Counted from the first letter of the stretch, positions 45,532-54,848 are shown. The stretch is DNA of 64,000 nt from an uncultured Shewanella sp. (GCA_947503555.1 CANNEE010000013.1:79535-143534); one strand, 5' to 3'. Translations and numbers: made by a program. The notes: generated by a model not told the origin, from the sequence alone.

Positions 45532-45994
45532 ATTAAGTCAAAGTGTTAGCAAGATAGCTGCACTCATGTTATTTGGCCTAGTGATGATTTCTGCTATGGC
45601 TAATGCAAAGCCTTGGAGTGAATTACCTCAATCAAGTCAGCAAGTACTGGCACCAATGGCCGATAAATGGGACAGTTTTTCTCCTGAAATGCAGCAAAAG
45701 CTGATAAAAGGGGCGGAGCGTTGGAGCGCCATGTCTGCCGCCGATAAAAATAAGGTTCAGCAGCGTTTTAACAAGTGGCAACAACTGACCCCGGAAGAGA
45801 GGGTTAAGGTTAATCAGCGTTATCAAGAGTTTAAAAAGTTGACGCCGGAGCAGCAGAAGAAGAGTCGCGAAGCCTATGATAAATTTAAAAAGATGACGCC
45901 TGAGCGTCAAACTAAACTGAAGAAAAAGTTTAATCAAATGACGCCAGCTCAACGAAAAGCGATGAAGCAACGCTTTAAACGAACGAAGAATTAG
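45524..45994 (+). CDS. DUF3106 periplasmic protein with 18-residue repeats
   Basis: A 156-residue exported protein. The signal peptide ends ANA (about residue 29). The mature protein is about 125 residues, highly basic, and built from roughly six 18-residue units of the form W/F-x-x-L/M-T-P-E-x-x-x-K...R-F/Y-x-x. The LTPEQ-like core recalls the LTxxQ motif of Spy/CpxP chaperones; this is inference. The frame opens at TTG 45509, but ATG 45524 has GAGGAG seven bases ahead. It overlaps the gene before it, and its tail overlaps the convergent beta-barrel gene by four bases. Confidence 0.88.
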   Translation: MSKLSQSVSKIAALMLFGLVMISAMANAKPWSELPQSSQQVLAPMADKWDSFSPEMQQKLIKGAERWSAMSAADKNKVQQRFNKWQQLTPEERVKVNQRYQEFKKLTPEQQKKSREAYDKFKKMTPERQTKLKKKFNQMTPAQRKAMKQRFKRTKN

Positions 45995-46848
45995 AAGGCG
46001 TAATTAGCACCGATTAGCCAAGAGTCAATTTGATAGTCTGTTGCGATTCCTGTGGAGTAGCTTAGAGAAAAGCTTAGCCCCTGATAGTGCAGCAGATCTA
46101 CTCCTAGATTCAATACGCCAGAGTTATCGCTGTTTATAAAGCCCGAATAGCGAAGTCCCTTACGCATAAGGTTAGTCTTTTGTTGGTTTTTGTTTTGGAT
46201 ATAGCGCTTTTGCTCTTCATTTTGAGAGAGCTTTTGATTCCAGCTTAAGCTAAGCATAGGAATGAGTGCCCAATCTTCAAAAGGATAGAAGTAGCTTAGC
46301 TTGATACCAAAGTTTGATGACACTTGTTGTAATTCTGACTCGGCGACCGACTTATCTGTAGTTGAATTTGTTTTTTCTCTACTTTGATAAAAGAGATCTG
46401 AGCGTTGTCCTATAAGACTCACTCCATATTCTAGCGCCCAGTCATCCCAATCATGAAACAGCCCTGCACCTAACGCTAACCCATAACCATCGTTATTTTG
46501 TTTGTAGCTAACTTTGGGTTTGATTGAAATTTCGGTTTGCTTATCGGAGAAAGCGAGCAATTGAAGGTCAATATAGTAATTATCGGTTTGATAACTTATG
46601 CCTAGATTATTAAAACGGTTGATATATTCGCTTACTTCTCTTTCTTCAAACTGGGCTTCCCTATTGTCGCCTTTGTAATAAGCGGCGTTGATCACCCAGT
46701 TTTCATTTATTCCCAGTTGATAGCTTAGGCCGTAGGTTTCATCGGCTGCAGGCTCATCATATTGCATCGAAAGTCCAAGGTTATGGCTGTACTCTGCCCC
46801 CAAAACACTACCAGAGCAAACGAGTAAAACCAAAGCTGCCGATCTCAT
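45991..46848 (-). CDS. Outer-membrane beta-barrel protein, hypothetical
   Basis: A 285-residue protein with a signal peptide (ends VLGA, about residue 18), then many alternating amphipathic strands (YGLSYQLGINENWVINAAYYKG, YYIDLQLLAFSD, LSFSLSYSTGI) and a C-terminal Phe (GANYAF), the outer-membrane assembly signal. I recognise no family. It is convergent with, and overlaps by four bases, the DUF3106 gene of the ECF sigma operon. Confidence 0.8.
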   Translation of the reverse strand: MRSAALVLLVCSGSVLGAEYSHNLGLSMQYDEPAADETYGLSYQLGINENWVINAAYYKGDNREAQFEEREVSEYINRFNNLGISYQTDNYYIDLQLLAFSDKQTEISIKPKVSYKQNNDGYGLALGAGLFHDWDDWALEYGVSLIGQRSDLFYQSREKTNSTTDKSVAESELQQVSSNFGIKLSYFYPFEDWALIPMLSLSWNQKLSQNEEQKRYIQNKNQQKTNLMRKGLRYSGFINSDNSGVLNLGVDLLHYQGLSFSLSYSTGIATDYQIDSWLIGANYAF

Positions 46849-47205
46849 ACCATCATCCCGTATACCATACTGAGTCGGTGAGTTTACTATGAAGCTGGCT
46901 AATATAATATGCTAATTAGCGATTTGGTGAGCTTATCCTCACTTTCTAAACTCAGTTTATTAGTGGTCTTTTAAATAAATTATAAATGACTCATTGATAA
47001 ATCCTTATGATAAGTCACCACTTTGTACAACAGTTTAAGTTAGCGATAATTATGATATTTAATCTGTCATTTTTTGTTTAAGAGTGCAGGGAACTTTCTA
47101 GTCTAGATGTATGACGACTAGGCTATGGCCGAGTGTTAAGCTTGAGTCATTATTTGGCGGTACCATAGTCAGTTATATTAAGGCTGTCATTAATAAATAC
47201 CGCTA
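46849..47205. other. Gene-free AT-rich region
   Basis: I see no reading frame or clear operator. Near its end a perfect 10-bp hairpin (GCTGTCATTA with TAATGACAGC, 47183-47213) runs across the start codon chosen for the methyltransferase gene. Confidence 0.5.
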
Positions 47206-48513
47206 ATGACAGCACTTTTATGTGGTAATCTAGACCTCCTTGATTGTTGGCTGGTTTCATTGGTTATCTTTTTGAATTATTCACCCTGTTATTTTTCACA
47301 ATGGCGTCAGATAGATGCATTATTAACTAAGCTTTCTTACTTGTGGCAAGTTACAGCCTTTGAGTGTGAGAGGTTGCCTTGGGAGAATCAGCTTCCAGCG
47401 CTTGCCCAAACCCTGTGGCAGCTCGATGACGAAGATTTAGATAGAATAGATGCCGACCAAGCCTTGCTTGAGCACACTTTGTTGCCGCAATTAACTCAAT
47501 CCCTTGAGCACTCAGTACAAGACTTTCAGTTGCCTAAGTTAGCGCTAATGGAGAACAGAACTCCTTTATTATCGCCACAATGTGAAAGCCGCTTTAGTGC
47601 TCATATTAAAGGGCGTAAATGGCAGCAAATAAATGCCTTCGTTCACCAGCTTAACGGCGTCTTGAAGAGTGACGAGCCTAAGCTACCTATACTCGAATGG
47701 TGCGCAGGTAAAGGGCACTTAGGTCGTTTGATTGCAAAATCATTTTCGGTGCCTGTCGTTAGCCTTGAATGGCAAAAAAAACTCTGTGTTGCTGGACAAG
47801 GCTTTGCTGATAAGTGGCAATTACCACAAACCTTTGTCTGCGAAGATGCCTTTAATTTATCGAGTTCACCTTTGAAGCGGCAGCAACATGCGGTGGCACT
47901 CCATGCCTGTGGTGACTTGCATATCGAGCTCTTGCGCCATGCCGTAAAGGCTAAGACGCAGGCGGTGAGCATCTCGCCCTGTTGTTATCATCTTATTAAA
48001 GATAAGCAGTATCAGCCGTTATCTGAACTTGCGCGGTCAAGTCGCTTAACCCTTAGCCGACAGGATCTACGCTTACCTTTGCAGCAAAGTGTTATTGCCA
48101 GTCCAGCACAACAAGCGTTACGTCTTAAAGAGGTTGCCTGGCGTCTTGGGTTTGATTCTTTACAAAGAGAGCTGACGGGTAATCAATGTTATTTGCCAAT
48201 CCCGACAATTAAACAGAGCCAACTAAGCGAGAACTTCGAGTCTTTTTGTCGCTGGGCGGCAAACGTGAAGTCTGTTACCTTGCCCGCTCAGCTGGATTTT
48301 GAGCACTATCTCGAAATCGGATATCAACGTCAAAGGCTCACAAGAAGAATCGATTTAGTTGCTCATCTATTCAGACCTTTATTAGAGCGCTGGCTGTTAC
48401 TCGATAGGATCTGTTTTTTACAAGAGCAGGGGTATCGGGTGCAACTGAGTCAGTTTTGCTCACAGTCTATTACCCCTAGAAATGCCTTTATTCATGGTAT
48501 TTTGGATAAATAA
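47206..48513 (+). CDS. SAM-dependent methyltransferase
   Basis: A soluble protein of up to 435 residues. The SAM-binding motif is LEWCAGKGHLGRLIAK (about residue 163), followed by SLEW and CEDAF as motifs II-III, then ALHACGDLHIELL and SPCCYHLIKD, the pattern of the Methyltransf_32-like family with a conserved double Cys. The target is unknown. The true start is doubtful: the first 35 residues are hydrophobic and poorly conserved-looking, the ATG lies within a hairpin, and no ribosome site is seen. Confidence 0.82.
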   Translation: MTALLCGNLDLLDCWLVSLVIFLNYSPCYFSQWRQIDALLTKLSYLWQVTAFECERLPWENQLPALAQTLWQLDDEDLDRIDADQALLEHTLLPQLTQSLEHSVQDFQLPKLALMENRTPLLSPQCESRFSAHIKGRKWQQINAFVHQLNGVLKSDEPKLPILEWCAGKGHLGRLIAKSFSVPVVSLEWQKKLCVAGQGFADKWQLPQTFVCEDAFNLSSSPLKRQQHAVALHACGDLHIELLRHAVKAKTQAVSISPCCYHLIKDKQYQPLSELARSSRLTLSRQDLRLPLQQSVIASPAQQALRLKEVAWRLGFDSLQRELTGNQCYLPIPTIKQSQLSENFESFCRWAANVKSVTLPAQLDFEHYLEIGYQRQRLTRRIDLVAHLFRPLLERWLLLDRICFLQEQGYRVQLSQFCSQSITPRNAFIHGILDK

Positions 48514-48766
48514 TAAACTGCTCAGTTTGGAATATATGATAATTGTATGTTTTTACAGAGTTTATTAACAATTTTCTGATTAAATCAATATGCTGTAGAC
48601 TATAGCACCTAAAATTGGATGAGTTGGATCGCGCAAAAAGAGTACAAAGTTGTGGTTTTTATTGAATCCCGCGGCGTTTCTTGCTCAAATGTGCCCCCAA
48701 TAATGAATAATAACCAAGTATCGGCAGATTGTGTTGCTAGGTGCTGTGAGTAAAAATAACTGTTTC

Positions 48767-49816
48767 ATGAAATATTCCCGCGTGTTTATCAATAGCCTGG
48801 CATATGAACTGGCACCAGAAGTTGTTTCTAGTTCAGAACTAGAATCGCGTTTGACACCCTTATATCAGAAGTTTCGTATTCCTGTTGGCCAACTTGCGGC
48901 TTTAACGGGGATTACCGAGCGTCGCTGGTGGCCAAAGGGCCATAGGTTGTCCGATGGTGCTATTGCTGCAGCAAGAAAGTCCGTGGCTGAAACAGGAATC
49001 GATATCGGTGATATCGGTGCTTTAGTCTACACTGGGGTTTGTCGTGATCAACATGAGCCGGCAACGGCTTGTCGTATTGCTGCAGAGCTAGGTGTTTCTA
49101 AGGACACGGCCATTTACGATATCAGCAACGCCTGTTTAGGGGTGTTATCCGGGATTTTGGATATCGCTAACCGTATTGAACTTGGGCAGATTAAAGCGGG
49201 TATGGTGGTTTCTTGTGAATCGGCGCGGGATATTGTTGAAGTCACCATAGACAATATGTTGGCTGAGCCAACTATGCCAAATTTTGCTCAGTCGTTGGCG
49301 ACTCTCACTGGTGGTTCTGGCGCAGTAGCCGTCATTCTTACCGATGGTAGCTTGCCGTTAGTGAATGATAGAAAACACCAATTGTTAGGTGCGAGTCATC
49401 TTTCTGCACCCGAGCATCATAATCTTTGTCAGTGGGGGCTTCAGGAAGCGGGGCAAAAACTCTATCGCGAGTTTATGCGCACCGATGCAGTTGCATTGCT
49501 AAAAGAGGGCGTAGGGCTTGCTAAACATACTTGGGATCATTTCCTTGCCCAGCGAGACTGGGTGGTGGAGCAGGTCGATAAGGTGATTTGTCATCAGGTG
49601 GGGGCTTCAAATCGTAAACAAGTATTGAGCGCATTGAATATTCCGGTGGAGAAGGAGTTTCCGACTTACCAAAGACTTGGCAATATGGGAACAGTCTCTT
49701 TGCCTGTGACAGCGGCTATGGCCCATGATCAGGGCTTTTTAAAGCGTGGTGATCAGGTGAGCTTTCTAGGGATTGGCAGTGGCCTTAACTGTATGATGTT
49801 AGGCATTAAATGGTAA
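48767..49816 (+). CDS. oleA: Acyl-CoA condensing enzyme OleA
   Basis: Thiolase-superfamily enzyme that joins two fatty acyl-CoAs head to head into a 2-alkyl-3-ketoacid, the first step of long-chain olefin synthesis. The 349 residues carry the nucleophile Cys123 (SNACLGVLSG), Glu97 in DQHEPATA, the counterpart of the second-acyl deprotonating glutamate, His in ICHQVGASN, and Asn in GNMGTVSLP. The frame opens at 48731, but ATG 48767 gives the family length. First gene of oleABCD; a gap with strong RNA hairpins precedes oleB. Confidence 0.95.
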   Translation: MKYSRVFINSLAYELAPEVVSSSELESRLTPLYQKFRIPVGQLAALTGITERRWWPKGHRLSDGAIAAARKSVAETGIDIGDIGALVYTGVCRDQHEPATACRIAAELGVSKDTAIYDISNACLGVLSGILDIANRIELGQIKAGMVVSCESARDIVEVTIDNMLAEPTMPNFAQSLATLTGGSGAVAVILTDGSLPLVNDRKHQLLGASHLSAPEHHNLCQWGLQEAGQKLYREFMRTDAVALLKEGVGLAKHTWDHFLAQRDWVVEQVDKVICHQVGASNRKQVLSALNIPVEKEFPTYQRLGNMGTVSLPVTAAMAHDQGFLKRGDQVSFLGIGSGLNCMMLGIKW

Positions 49817-49902
49817 TAATTAGCCCTTGTTGGTATGGCTTGAGTTGTTAAATCGAGTAACCAGCAACAGCGAATCATATTTTATAAAAATTTCAGATTT
49901 GA

Positions 49903-49963
49903 TAACCCCAAATATAAACCTAATGACGGTTTAGTTTGGGGTTAATAATAATAGGAACCGTCA
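49903..49963 (+). promoter_or_regulatory. Alternative RNA hairpins in the oleA-oleB gap
   Basis: Fold A: TAACCCCAAA (49903-49912) pairs with TTTGGGGTTA (49935-49944), with an inner AAACC/GGTTT. Fold B: TGACGGTT (49924-49931) pairs with AACCGTCA (49956-49963), which covers the AGGAA site and the first base of the oleB start. The arms overlap, so the two folds exclude each other. Confidence 0.6.
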
Positions 49964-50844
49964 TGTTAGACGCATCGCTTCCCTTTAAGCGCAACTTTTT
50001 AAACCGAAACGGTCATAAGCTTCATTATATTAATGAAGGTCAGGGTGAGCCTGTGGTTATGGTTCACGGTAACCCTAGCTGGTCTTTCTACTATCGCAAC
50101 CTTGTTAGCGCCTTGAGTGAGAAACACCAATGTATTGTGCCCGACCATATAGGCACAGGTTTATCAGATAAGCCAGATGATGCGGGTTATGACTATACCT
50201 TAAAGAATCGTATCGACGATCTTGAAGCTCTACTCGATAGCCTTAATGTGAAAGAAAACATTACATTAGTTGTTCATGATTGGGGCGGCATGATAGGTAT
50301 GGGCTACGCGGCTCGTTATCCTGAGCGCATTAAGCGTCTGGTATTTCTTAATACTGCCGCATTTCATCTGCCCGATAGCAAGCCGTTTCCGTTAGCACTG
50401 CGTATCTGCCGTGATACGGCTTTAGGCACTGTATTGGTGCGCGGTTTCAATGCTTTCTCATCGGCAGCTTCCTATGTGGGCGTTAAGCGCAAGCCGATGG
50501 CAAAAGAAGTTCGCCGCGCCTATGTAGCGCCTTTTAACTCATGGGCAAATCGTATTTCGACCTTGAGATTTGTGCAGGATATCCCCTTAAAGCCAGGTGA
50601 CAGAAACTATCAGCTTGTTAGCGATATCGAAGCAAGCCTAGCTCAGTTTACCAAGGTGCCGACGCTTATCTGTTGGGGGCTGCAGGATTTTGTTTTTGAT
50701 AAGCATTTCTTACAAGTCTGGCGTGAAAAAATGCCCCATGCTCAGATTCATGAGTTTGCTGACTGTGGTCACTATATATTAGAAGATGCCAAGGATGAGG
50801 TGATAGGCCATATTCAGGATTTCATGGCGCAGAGCGCAGAATAA
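49963..50844 (+). CDS. oleB: Beta-lactone decarboxylase OleB
   Basis: An alpha/beta hydrolase of the haloalkane dehalogenase fold; in the olefin pathway it removes CO2 from the beta-lactone to give a cis-olefin. The 293 residues show the oxyanion segment HGNPSWSFYYR (35-45), the nucleophile Asp106 (VVHDWGG) and His270 (DCGHYILED). The ATG at 49963 has AGGAA just upstream; a further nine codons upstream are open but without a site. It lies 146 bases after oleA, with paired hairpins in the gap. Confidence 0.94.
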   Translation: MLDASLPFKRNFLNRNGHKLHYINEGQGEPVVMVHGNPSWSFYYRNLVSALSEKHQCIVPDHIGTGLSDKPDDAGYDYTLKNRIDDLEALLDSLNVKENITLVVHDWGGMIGMGYAARYPERIKRLVFLNTAAFHLPDSKPFPLALRICRDTALGTVLVRGFNAFSSAASYVGVKRKPMAKEVRRAYVAPFNSWANRISTLRFVQDIPLKPGDRNYQLVSDIEASLAQFTKVPTLICWGLQDFVFDKHFLQVWREKMPHAQIHEFADCGHYILEDAKDEVIGHIQDFMAQSAE

Positions 50845-50902
50845 GCGAACAACTGATAGCTTTTAGTCAATAGATAGCTAAGGGTTAATATAGGAGCAGG
50901 CG

Positions 50903-52630
50903 TTGACAGCCAATATTTGTCGCCATCTCAATCAAGCTGCAAAGGATATTCCCAATGAGTTGGCGGTAGCAGTTCAGCGCCACAAGGGATTGGGTATATT
51001 ATCTGCTAAGCAGGCAAGCTATAGTGAACTGACCTTTGCTCAGCTAGATGGCATCAGTGATGATTTAGCTTATGGCTTGGAAAACGTGGGCATTAAGCGC
51101 GGCATGAAAGCCGTGCTGATGGTGACGCCAAGCCTTGAGTTTTTCAGCCTAACCTTTGCGCTCTTTAAAGCTGGCGTCATCCCGATTTTGGTTGACCCTG
51201 GTATGGGGGTAAAGAACCTTAAGCAGTGCTTTATTGAAGCCGAGCCTCAGGCCTTTATCGGTATTCCTAAGGCCCATCTTGCCCGTAAGCTGTTTGGTTG
51301 GGGCAAGGAGAGTATCACTCACCTTGTGACAGTCGATGATGGCAGCGGCTTAGGCAAAGTTGTCTCTTCGGGTTTTAGTTACCAACAGCTACAAGCCAAA
51401 TCTCAACAGAATAATAAGTCTCAACAGAGTAATCAGCCTTATGATATTGCTAAGTTAGCTGCCGATGAAATGGCGGCTATCTTATTTACCAGTGGCAGTA
51501 CCGGCACCCCTAAAGGCGTGGTTTATAGCCATAGTATGTTTGAAGCGCAGATCCAAGCGTTAAAGCAGGATTATGGTATTAAGCCGGGTGAGCGCGACTT
51601 AGCCACTTTTCCGCTATTCTCACTGTTTGGTCCAGCTTTGGGGATGGCATCGATTGTGCCCGATATGGATGCCAGTAAGCCAATAACGGCAAACCCTGAC
51701 TTCCTTTTTGCCGCCATAGATAAATATCAGTGCAGCAATATGTTTATTAACCCTGCGCTTATTGAGCGACTTGGGCAGGCAGGAGTCGATACTCGTAGTG
51801 ACAAGGTGCTTAAGCAACTTAGCAGTATCAACCGAGTTATCTCAGCAGGCGCACCAGCGACCATCGCCTCGATAGCCCGCTTTAGCCGCATGCTAAGGGA
51901 GGAGGTTGAAGTGCTAAACTCCTACGGCGCAACTGAATCTCTGCCTATTAGCAAGATCCCAAGTCACGAGCTATTTACCACCACAGATGTGACAGATAGC
52001 GGTGGTGGCATCTGTGTTGGCCGTGCCATCCAAGGTGTTGAGATAGAGATTATAGCTATCGATGAGCAGCCGATAGAAGACTGGCAAAGTGTTACCCCAT
52101 TAAGGCCTGGGCAGATAGGGGAGATAGTTGTCAAAGGCCCTATGGTGAGTGCGAGTTACTATCGACGAGACAAGGCTACCACAGATGCCAAGATTGCCGA
52201 TGGTGAGTTGGTGCGTCATCGCATGGGGGATTTAGGCTATCTCGATGAGAGTGGTAGGTTATGGATGTGTGGCCGCAAAGCTCACAGAGTGGATGTGGCG
52301 AGTGGCCATGATAAGCCTCACTCTTATTTCTCTATTCCTTGCGAGCGTATCTTTAATACCCATGAAGCGGTGAAGCGCTCTGCCCTAGTTGGGGTTGAGA
52401 TTGGGGGCTCTATGACACCTCTGGTTTGTATCGAGCTCAATAAAGCGCCAAGTTGTAGTGACTCGGCCAAATTGTTTAACGAGTTATGTGCGATTGCCCA
52501 GCAGCACAGCCACACCAAAGGGATTGAGCGTTTTCTTATTCATCCCGATTTTCCTGTCGATATTCGGCACAACGCTAAGATCTTTAGAGAAAAGCTGGCT
52601 GTTTGGGCACAAAAGCAGATAAAGGAATAG
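50903..52630 (+). CDS. oleC: Beta-lactone synthetase OleC
   Basis: An AMP-binding (ANL superfamily) enzyme that activates the 2-alkyl-3-hydroxyacid and closes the beta-lactone. The 575 residues contain the nucleotide motif [13 protein letters not shown] (about 193-205), [10 protein letters not shown], and the later [21 protein letters not shown]. The start is TTG with AGGAG six bases ahead; no nearer ATG exists. It follows oleB by 58 bases and precedes oleD by six. Confidence 0.95.
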   Translation: MTANICRHLNQAAKDIPNELAVAVQRHKGLGILSAKQASYSELTFAQLDGISDDLAYGLENVGIKRGMKAVLMVTPSLEFFSLTFALFKAGVIPILVDPGMGVKNLKQCFIEAEPQAFIGIPKAHLARKLFGWGKESITHLVTVDDGSGLGKVVSSGFSYQQLQAKSQQNNKSQQSNQPYDIAKLAADEMAAILFTSGSTGTPKGVVYSHSMFEAQIQALKQDYGIKPGERDLATFPLFSLFGPALGMASIVPDMDASKPITANPDFLFAAIDKYQCSNMFINPALIERLGQAGVDTRSDKVLKQLSSINRVISAGAPATIASIARFSRMLREEVEVLNSYGATESLPISKIPSHELFTTTDVTDSGGGICVGRAIQGVEIEIIAIDEQPIEDWQSVTPLRPGQIGEIVVKGPMVSASYYRRDKATTDAKIADGELVRHRMGDLGYLDESGRLWMCGRKAHRVDVASGHDKPHSYFSIPCERIFNTHEAVKRSALVGVEIGGSMTPLVCIELNKAPSCSDSAKLFNELCAIAQQHSHTKGIERFLIHPDFPVDIRHNAKIFREKLAVWAQKQIKE

Positions 52631-52636
52631 TTCACC

Positions 52637-53728
52637 ATGAGCGATGCTTCTTCCACTTGTCACTTTGACATTACCGCTAGCGAGTTTGACTCGCTGGAGA
52701 TAGCAGCACTGCAAAAATTAGCCGCCAATACTGGCCATGCCTTTGTGACAGGTGCAGGTGGCTTTTTAGGTAAGGCGATATGTTTACGCCTACTCAAAGC
52801 AGGCATTAAGGTCACTGGCTTTGCTCGTTCTGACTATCCAGAGTTAAGCGCCTTGGGCGTGAATATGATTCAAGGGGATATCGGCGAACTTGAGTCTGTT
52901 AAAGGCGCTATGCAGGGCTGTGATCTTGTATTTCATGTGGCGTCAAAAGCGGGTGTGTGGGGCAGTAAAGAAAGTTACTATCGACCGAATGTCGATGGGG
53001 CGGCCAACATCGTGGCTGCTTGTCATGCCAATGATATTCACTACCTTGTTTATACCAGCACTCCAAGTGTTACCTTTGCCGGTGTCGATGAGGCCGGTAT
53101 CGATGAAAGTGCCCCCTATGCCGAGCGCTATTTAAATTATTATGGTGAGTCAAAGGCGATCGCCGAGCAGCAAACTTTGTTCGCTAATGGCGCTAAGCTT
53201 CGCACCGTTGCGTTACGTCCTCACCTTATTTGGGGGCCAGAAGATCCTCACTTGGTGCCTCGGGTGATAGAGAGAGCCAAAGCTGGCAAACTTAAGCTTG
53301 TGGGTAAACAAGATAAACTCGTCGATACCATCTTTGTTGATAATGCTGCTTATGGTCATATTTTGGCGGCATTAGAGTTAACTCAAACTCAGCCACGTTG
53401 CGCGGGTAAAGCTTATTATCTGAGTAACGATGAGCCAATTACTATGGCGGATATGCTCAATCGCATACTCAGTGCAGCCAAGTTGCCTTCTGTCTCTAAG
53501 CGCGTGCCTGCTGGTATCGCTTATGTTGCAGGCTGTGTGTTAGAGGGGCTATATGGCCTGTTAGGCAAGCAGCAAGAGCCGATAATGACCCGCTTTGTGG
53601 CGCGGCAATTGTCGACTAGCCATTACTTTGATATCAGCGCCGCTAAGGCGGACTTTGACTATCAGGCGATAGTCACTATCGATGAAGGGATGAAGCGGCT
53701 TAGCTCCTGGCTTCAAGAGCAGAAATAG
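52637..53728 (+). CDS. oleD: 2-Alkyl-3-ketoacid reductase OleD
   Basis: NADPH-dependent extended SDR of the 3-beta-hydroxysteroid dehydrogenase type that reduces the OleA product to the 3-hydroxyacid for OleC. The 363 residues contain TGAGGFLG (38-45), the Ser/Tyr/Lys set with Tyr169 and Lys173 (YYGESK), and LRPHLIWGPEDPHLVPR. It starts six bases after the oleC stop, so it is clearly coupled. In Shewanella this pathway makes polyunsaturated C31 hydrocarbon. Confidence 0.95.
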   Translation: MSDASSTCHFDITASEFDSLEIAALQKLAANTGHAFVTGAGGFLGKAICLRLLKAGIKVTGFARSDYPELSALGVNMIQGDIGELESVKGAMQGCDLVFHVASKAGVWGSKESYYRPNVDGAANIVAACHANDIHYLVYTSTPSVTFAGVDEAGIDESAPYAERYLNYYGESKAIAEQQTLFANGAKLRTVALRPHLIWGPEDPHLVPRVIERAKAGKLKLVGKQDKLVDTIFVDNAAYGHILAALELTQTQPRCAGKAYYLSNDEPITMADMLNRILSAAKLPSVSKRVPAGIAYVAGCVLEGLYGLLGKQQEPIMTRFVARQLSTSHYFDISAAKADFDYQAIVTIDEGMKRLSSWLQEQK

Positions 53729-53743
53729 CGATTGGGAAGGTAT

Positions 53744-54148
53744 ATGTATCTAGCAAGTTGCAATTGTGGCAAGGTAACGGCGTCGACTTCGGTAGAGCCG
53801 GTTCGAGTTTCTGTCTGTCATTGCCGAGCTTGTCAGAGGCGAACGGGTAGTGCCTTTGGAGTGCAAGCAAGGTTTAATCAAAGTGATGTGTCAATTACTG
53901 GAAGCCTTAAGCAATATGTACGCACCAGTGACGAGGGAAACTCTGTAGTATTCAATTTCTGTCCAGATTGTGGGGCCACCCTCTATTTCAAACTTGAAGG
54001 CTTGCCGAAGGTGATTGTTATACCTGCTGGGAATTTTGCCAATGATGAGGCTCAAGTTGAGATCCCATGGCAACCTTCGGTTTCGATTTATGAAGCAAGA
54101 TCTTGTGACTGGCTAACGCTGAAGAATATTGAAGAGCGCTATGATTAA
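53744..54148 (+). CDS. GFA family protein
   Basis: A 134-residue protein of the glutathione-dependent formaldehyde-activating family. Zinc-site cysteines: Cys6, Cys8, Cys25, Cys27, Cys30, Cys73 and Cys76 (SCNCGK, CHCRACQRRTG, FCPDCGATLYF). It starts 15 bases after oleD, with GGGAAGG before the ATG, and could be co-transcribed with ole. The family holds many proteins of unknown substrate, so no activity is assigned. Confidence 0.9.
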   Translation: MYLASCNCGKVTASTSVEPVRVSVCHCRACQRRTGSAFGVQARFNQSDVSITGSLKQYVRTSDEGNSVVFNFCPDCGATLYFKLEGLPKVIVIPAGNFANDEAQVEIPWQPSVSIYEARSCDWLTLKNIEERYD

Positions 54149-54848
54149 TACCTATTTAACTAAATATCTGAGAGGCTGCCGCTCAATGATCACATAGTTA
54201 GTGTGATCATTAAGTTGTTATCAATAAGCCCTAAACAATCAGCTTGGGACGTGTGAAGCCTTAGGAAAAAGCTGAGGTGAAAAAGTTGCTAAACACTATT
54301 GCAAAAATGGAGAGGTTGAGCAGCAAGTCTTGGGGAATATTCCAGAGAAAAAATTCGTGGCTAGGTTGTCATCACTGTGTCGTGATTAGACTCGTTTACA
54401 TTTACAGTGTTTGATTGGTCTACCTTGGTTTTCTCTAATAATTCTGCGATTTTCCATTTCCAGCAGATCCGCTCGCTTCTTGTTTTTGTGGTTGAAATAG
54501 ATAAGAAAAAACACACAAACGCTCAAGATTACATTGATTACCATATTACTTACTCCCCTTATATAGGAATAGTCGATTGCTGTGACTGGTTAAGCGCTAG
54601 CTTGTTATAGGCTTAGTTAGCCTATCAACCGACTTTCGACCTAAGTCAGTCTTCATTGGCGTGTATTATAAGGCTTTACTTATTCTGTGAATGTGAGCTG
54701 AAAACCAGCTTATTGACGTTAACATTATGACTTGATGATCCATATCAAGTAATCAGATGTTTATTCCTCCTTAGGGGTATGGGCTTAGTACTTCTATACT
54801 GATATCTATGATGTTCCTGTTATAAATCGACTATCAGAGGAGATAAAA
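54149..54848. other. 700-base gene-poor region
   Basis: One 67-codon frame (54407-54610) has no ribosome site and no family features. Signals present: the terminator-like hairpin at 54185-54211; ACTTGAT-N7-ATCAAGT at 54730-54750; and an imperfect palindrome TATTCCT-CCTT-AGGGGTA at 54762-54779. The last two lie 70-120 bases before the GRAM-like gene and may be its operator sites. Confidence 0.5.
54185..54211 (+). terminator. Hairpin after the ole-GFA cluster
   Basis: AATGATCACA pairs perfectly with TGTGATCATT over seven bases. It lies 37 bases past the GFA stop, with only a weak T tract after it. Confidence 0.5.

Noticed and set aside
45632-45970. 112-codon antisense frame in the DUF3106 gene
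   Set aside because: It exists because the repeats lack certain codons; the leucine-rich, low-complexity product has no start signal and mirrors the repeat period.
54185-54211. CRP site after the ole cluster
   Set aside because: The half-sites face the wrong way (TCACA first, TGTGA second), so it fits a hairpin better than a CRP operator.
54407-54610. 67-codon open frame in the gene-poor region
   Set aside because: No ribosome site, no domain or signal peptide, and composition like the surrounding non-coding DNA.
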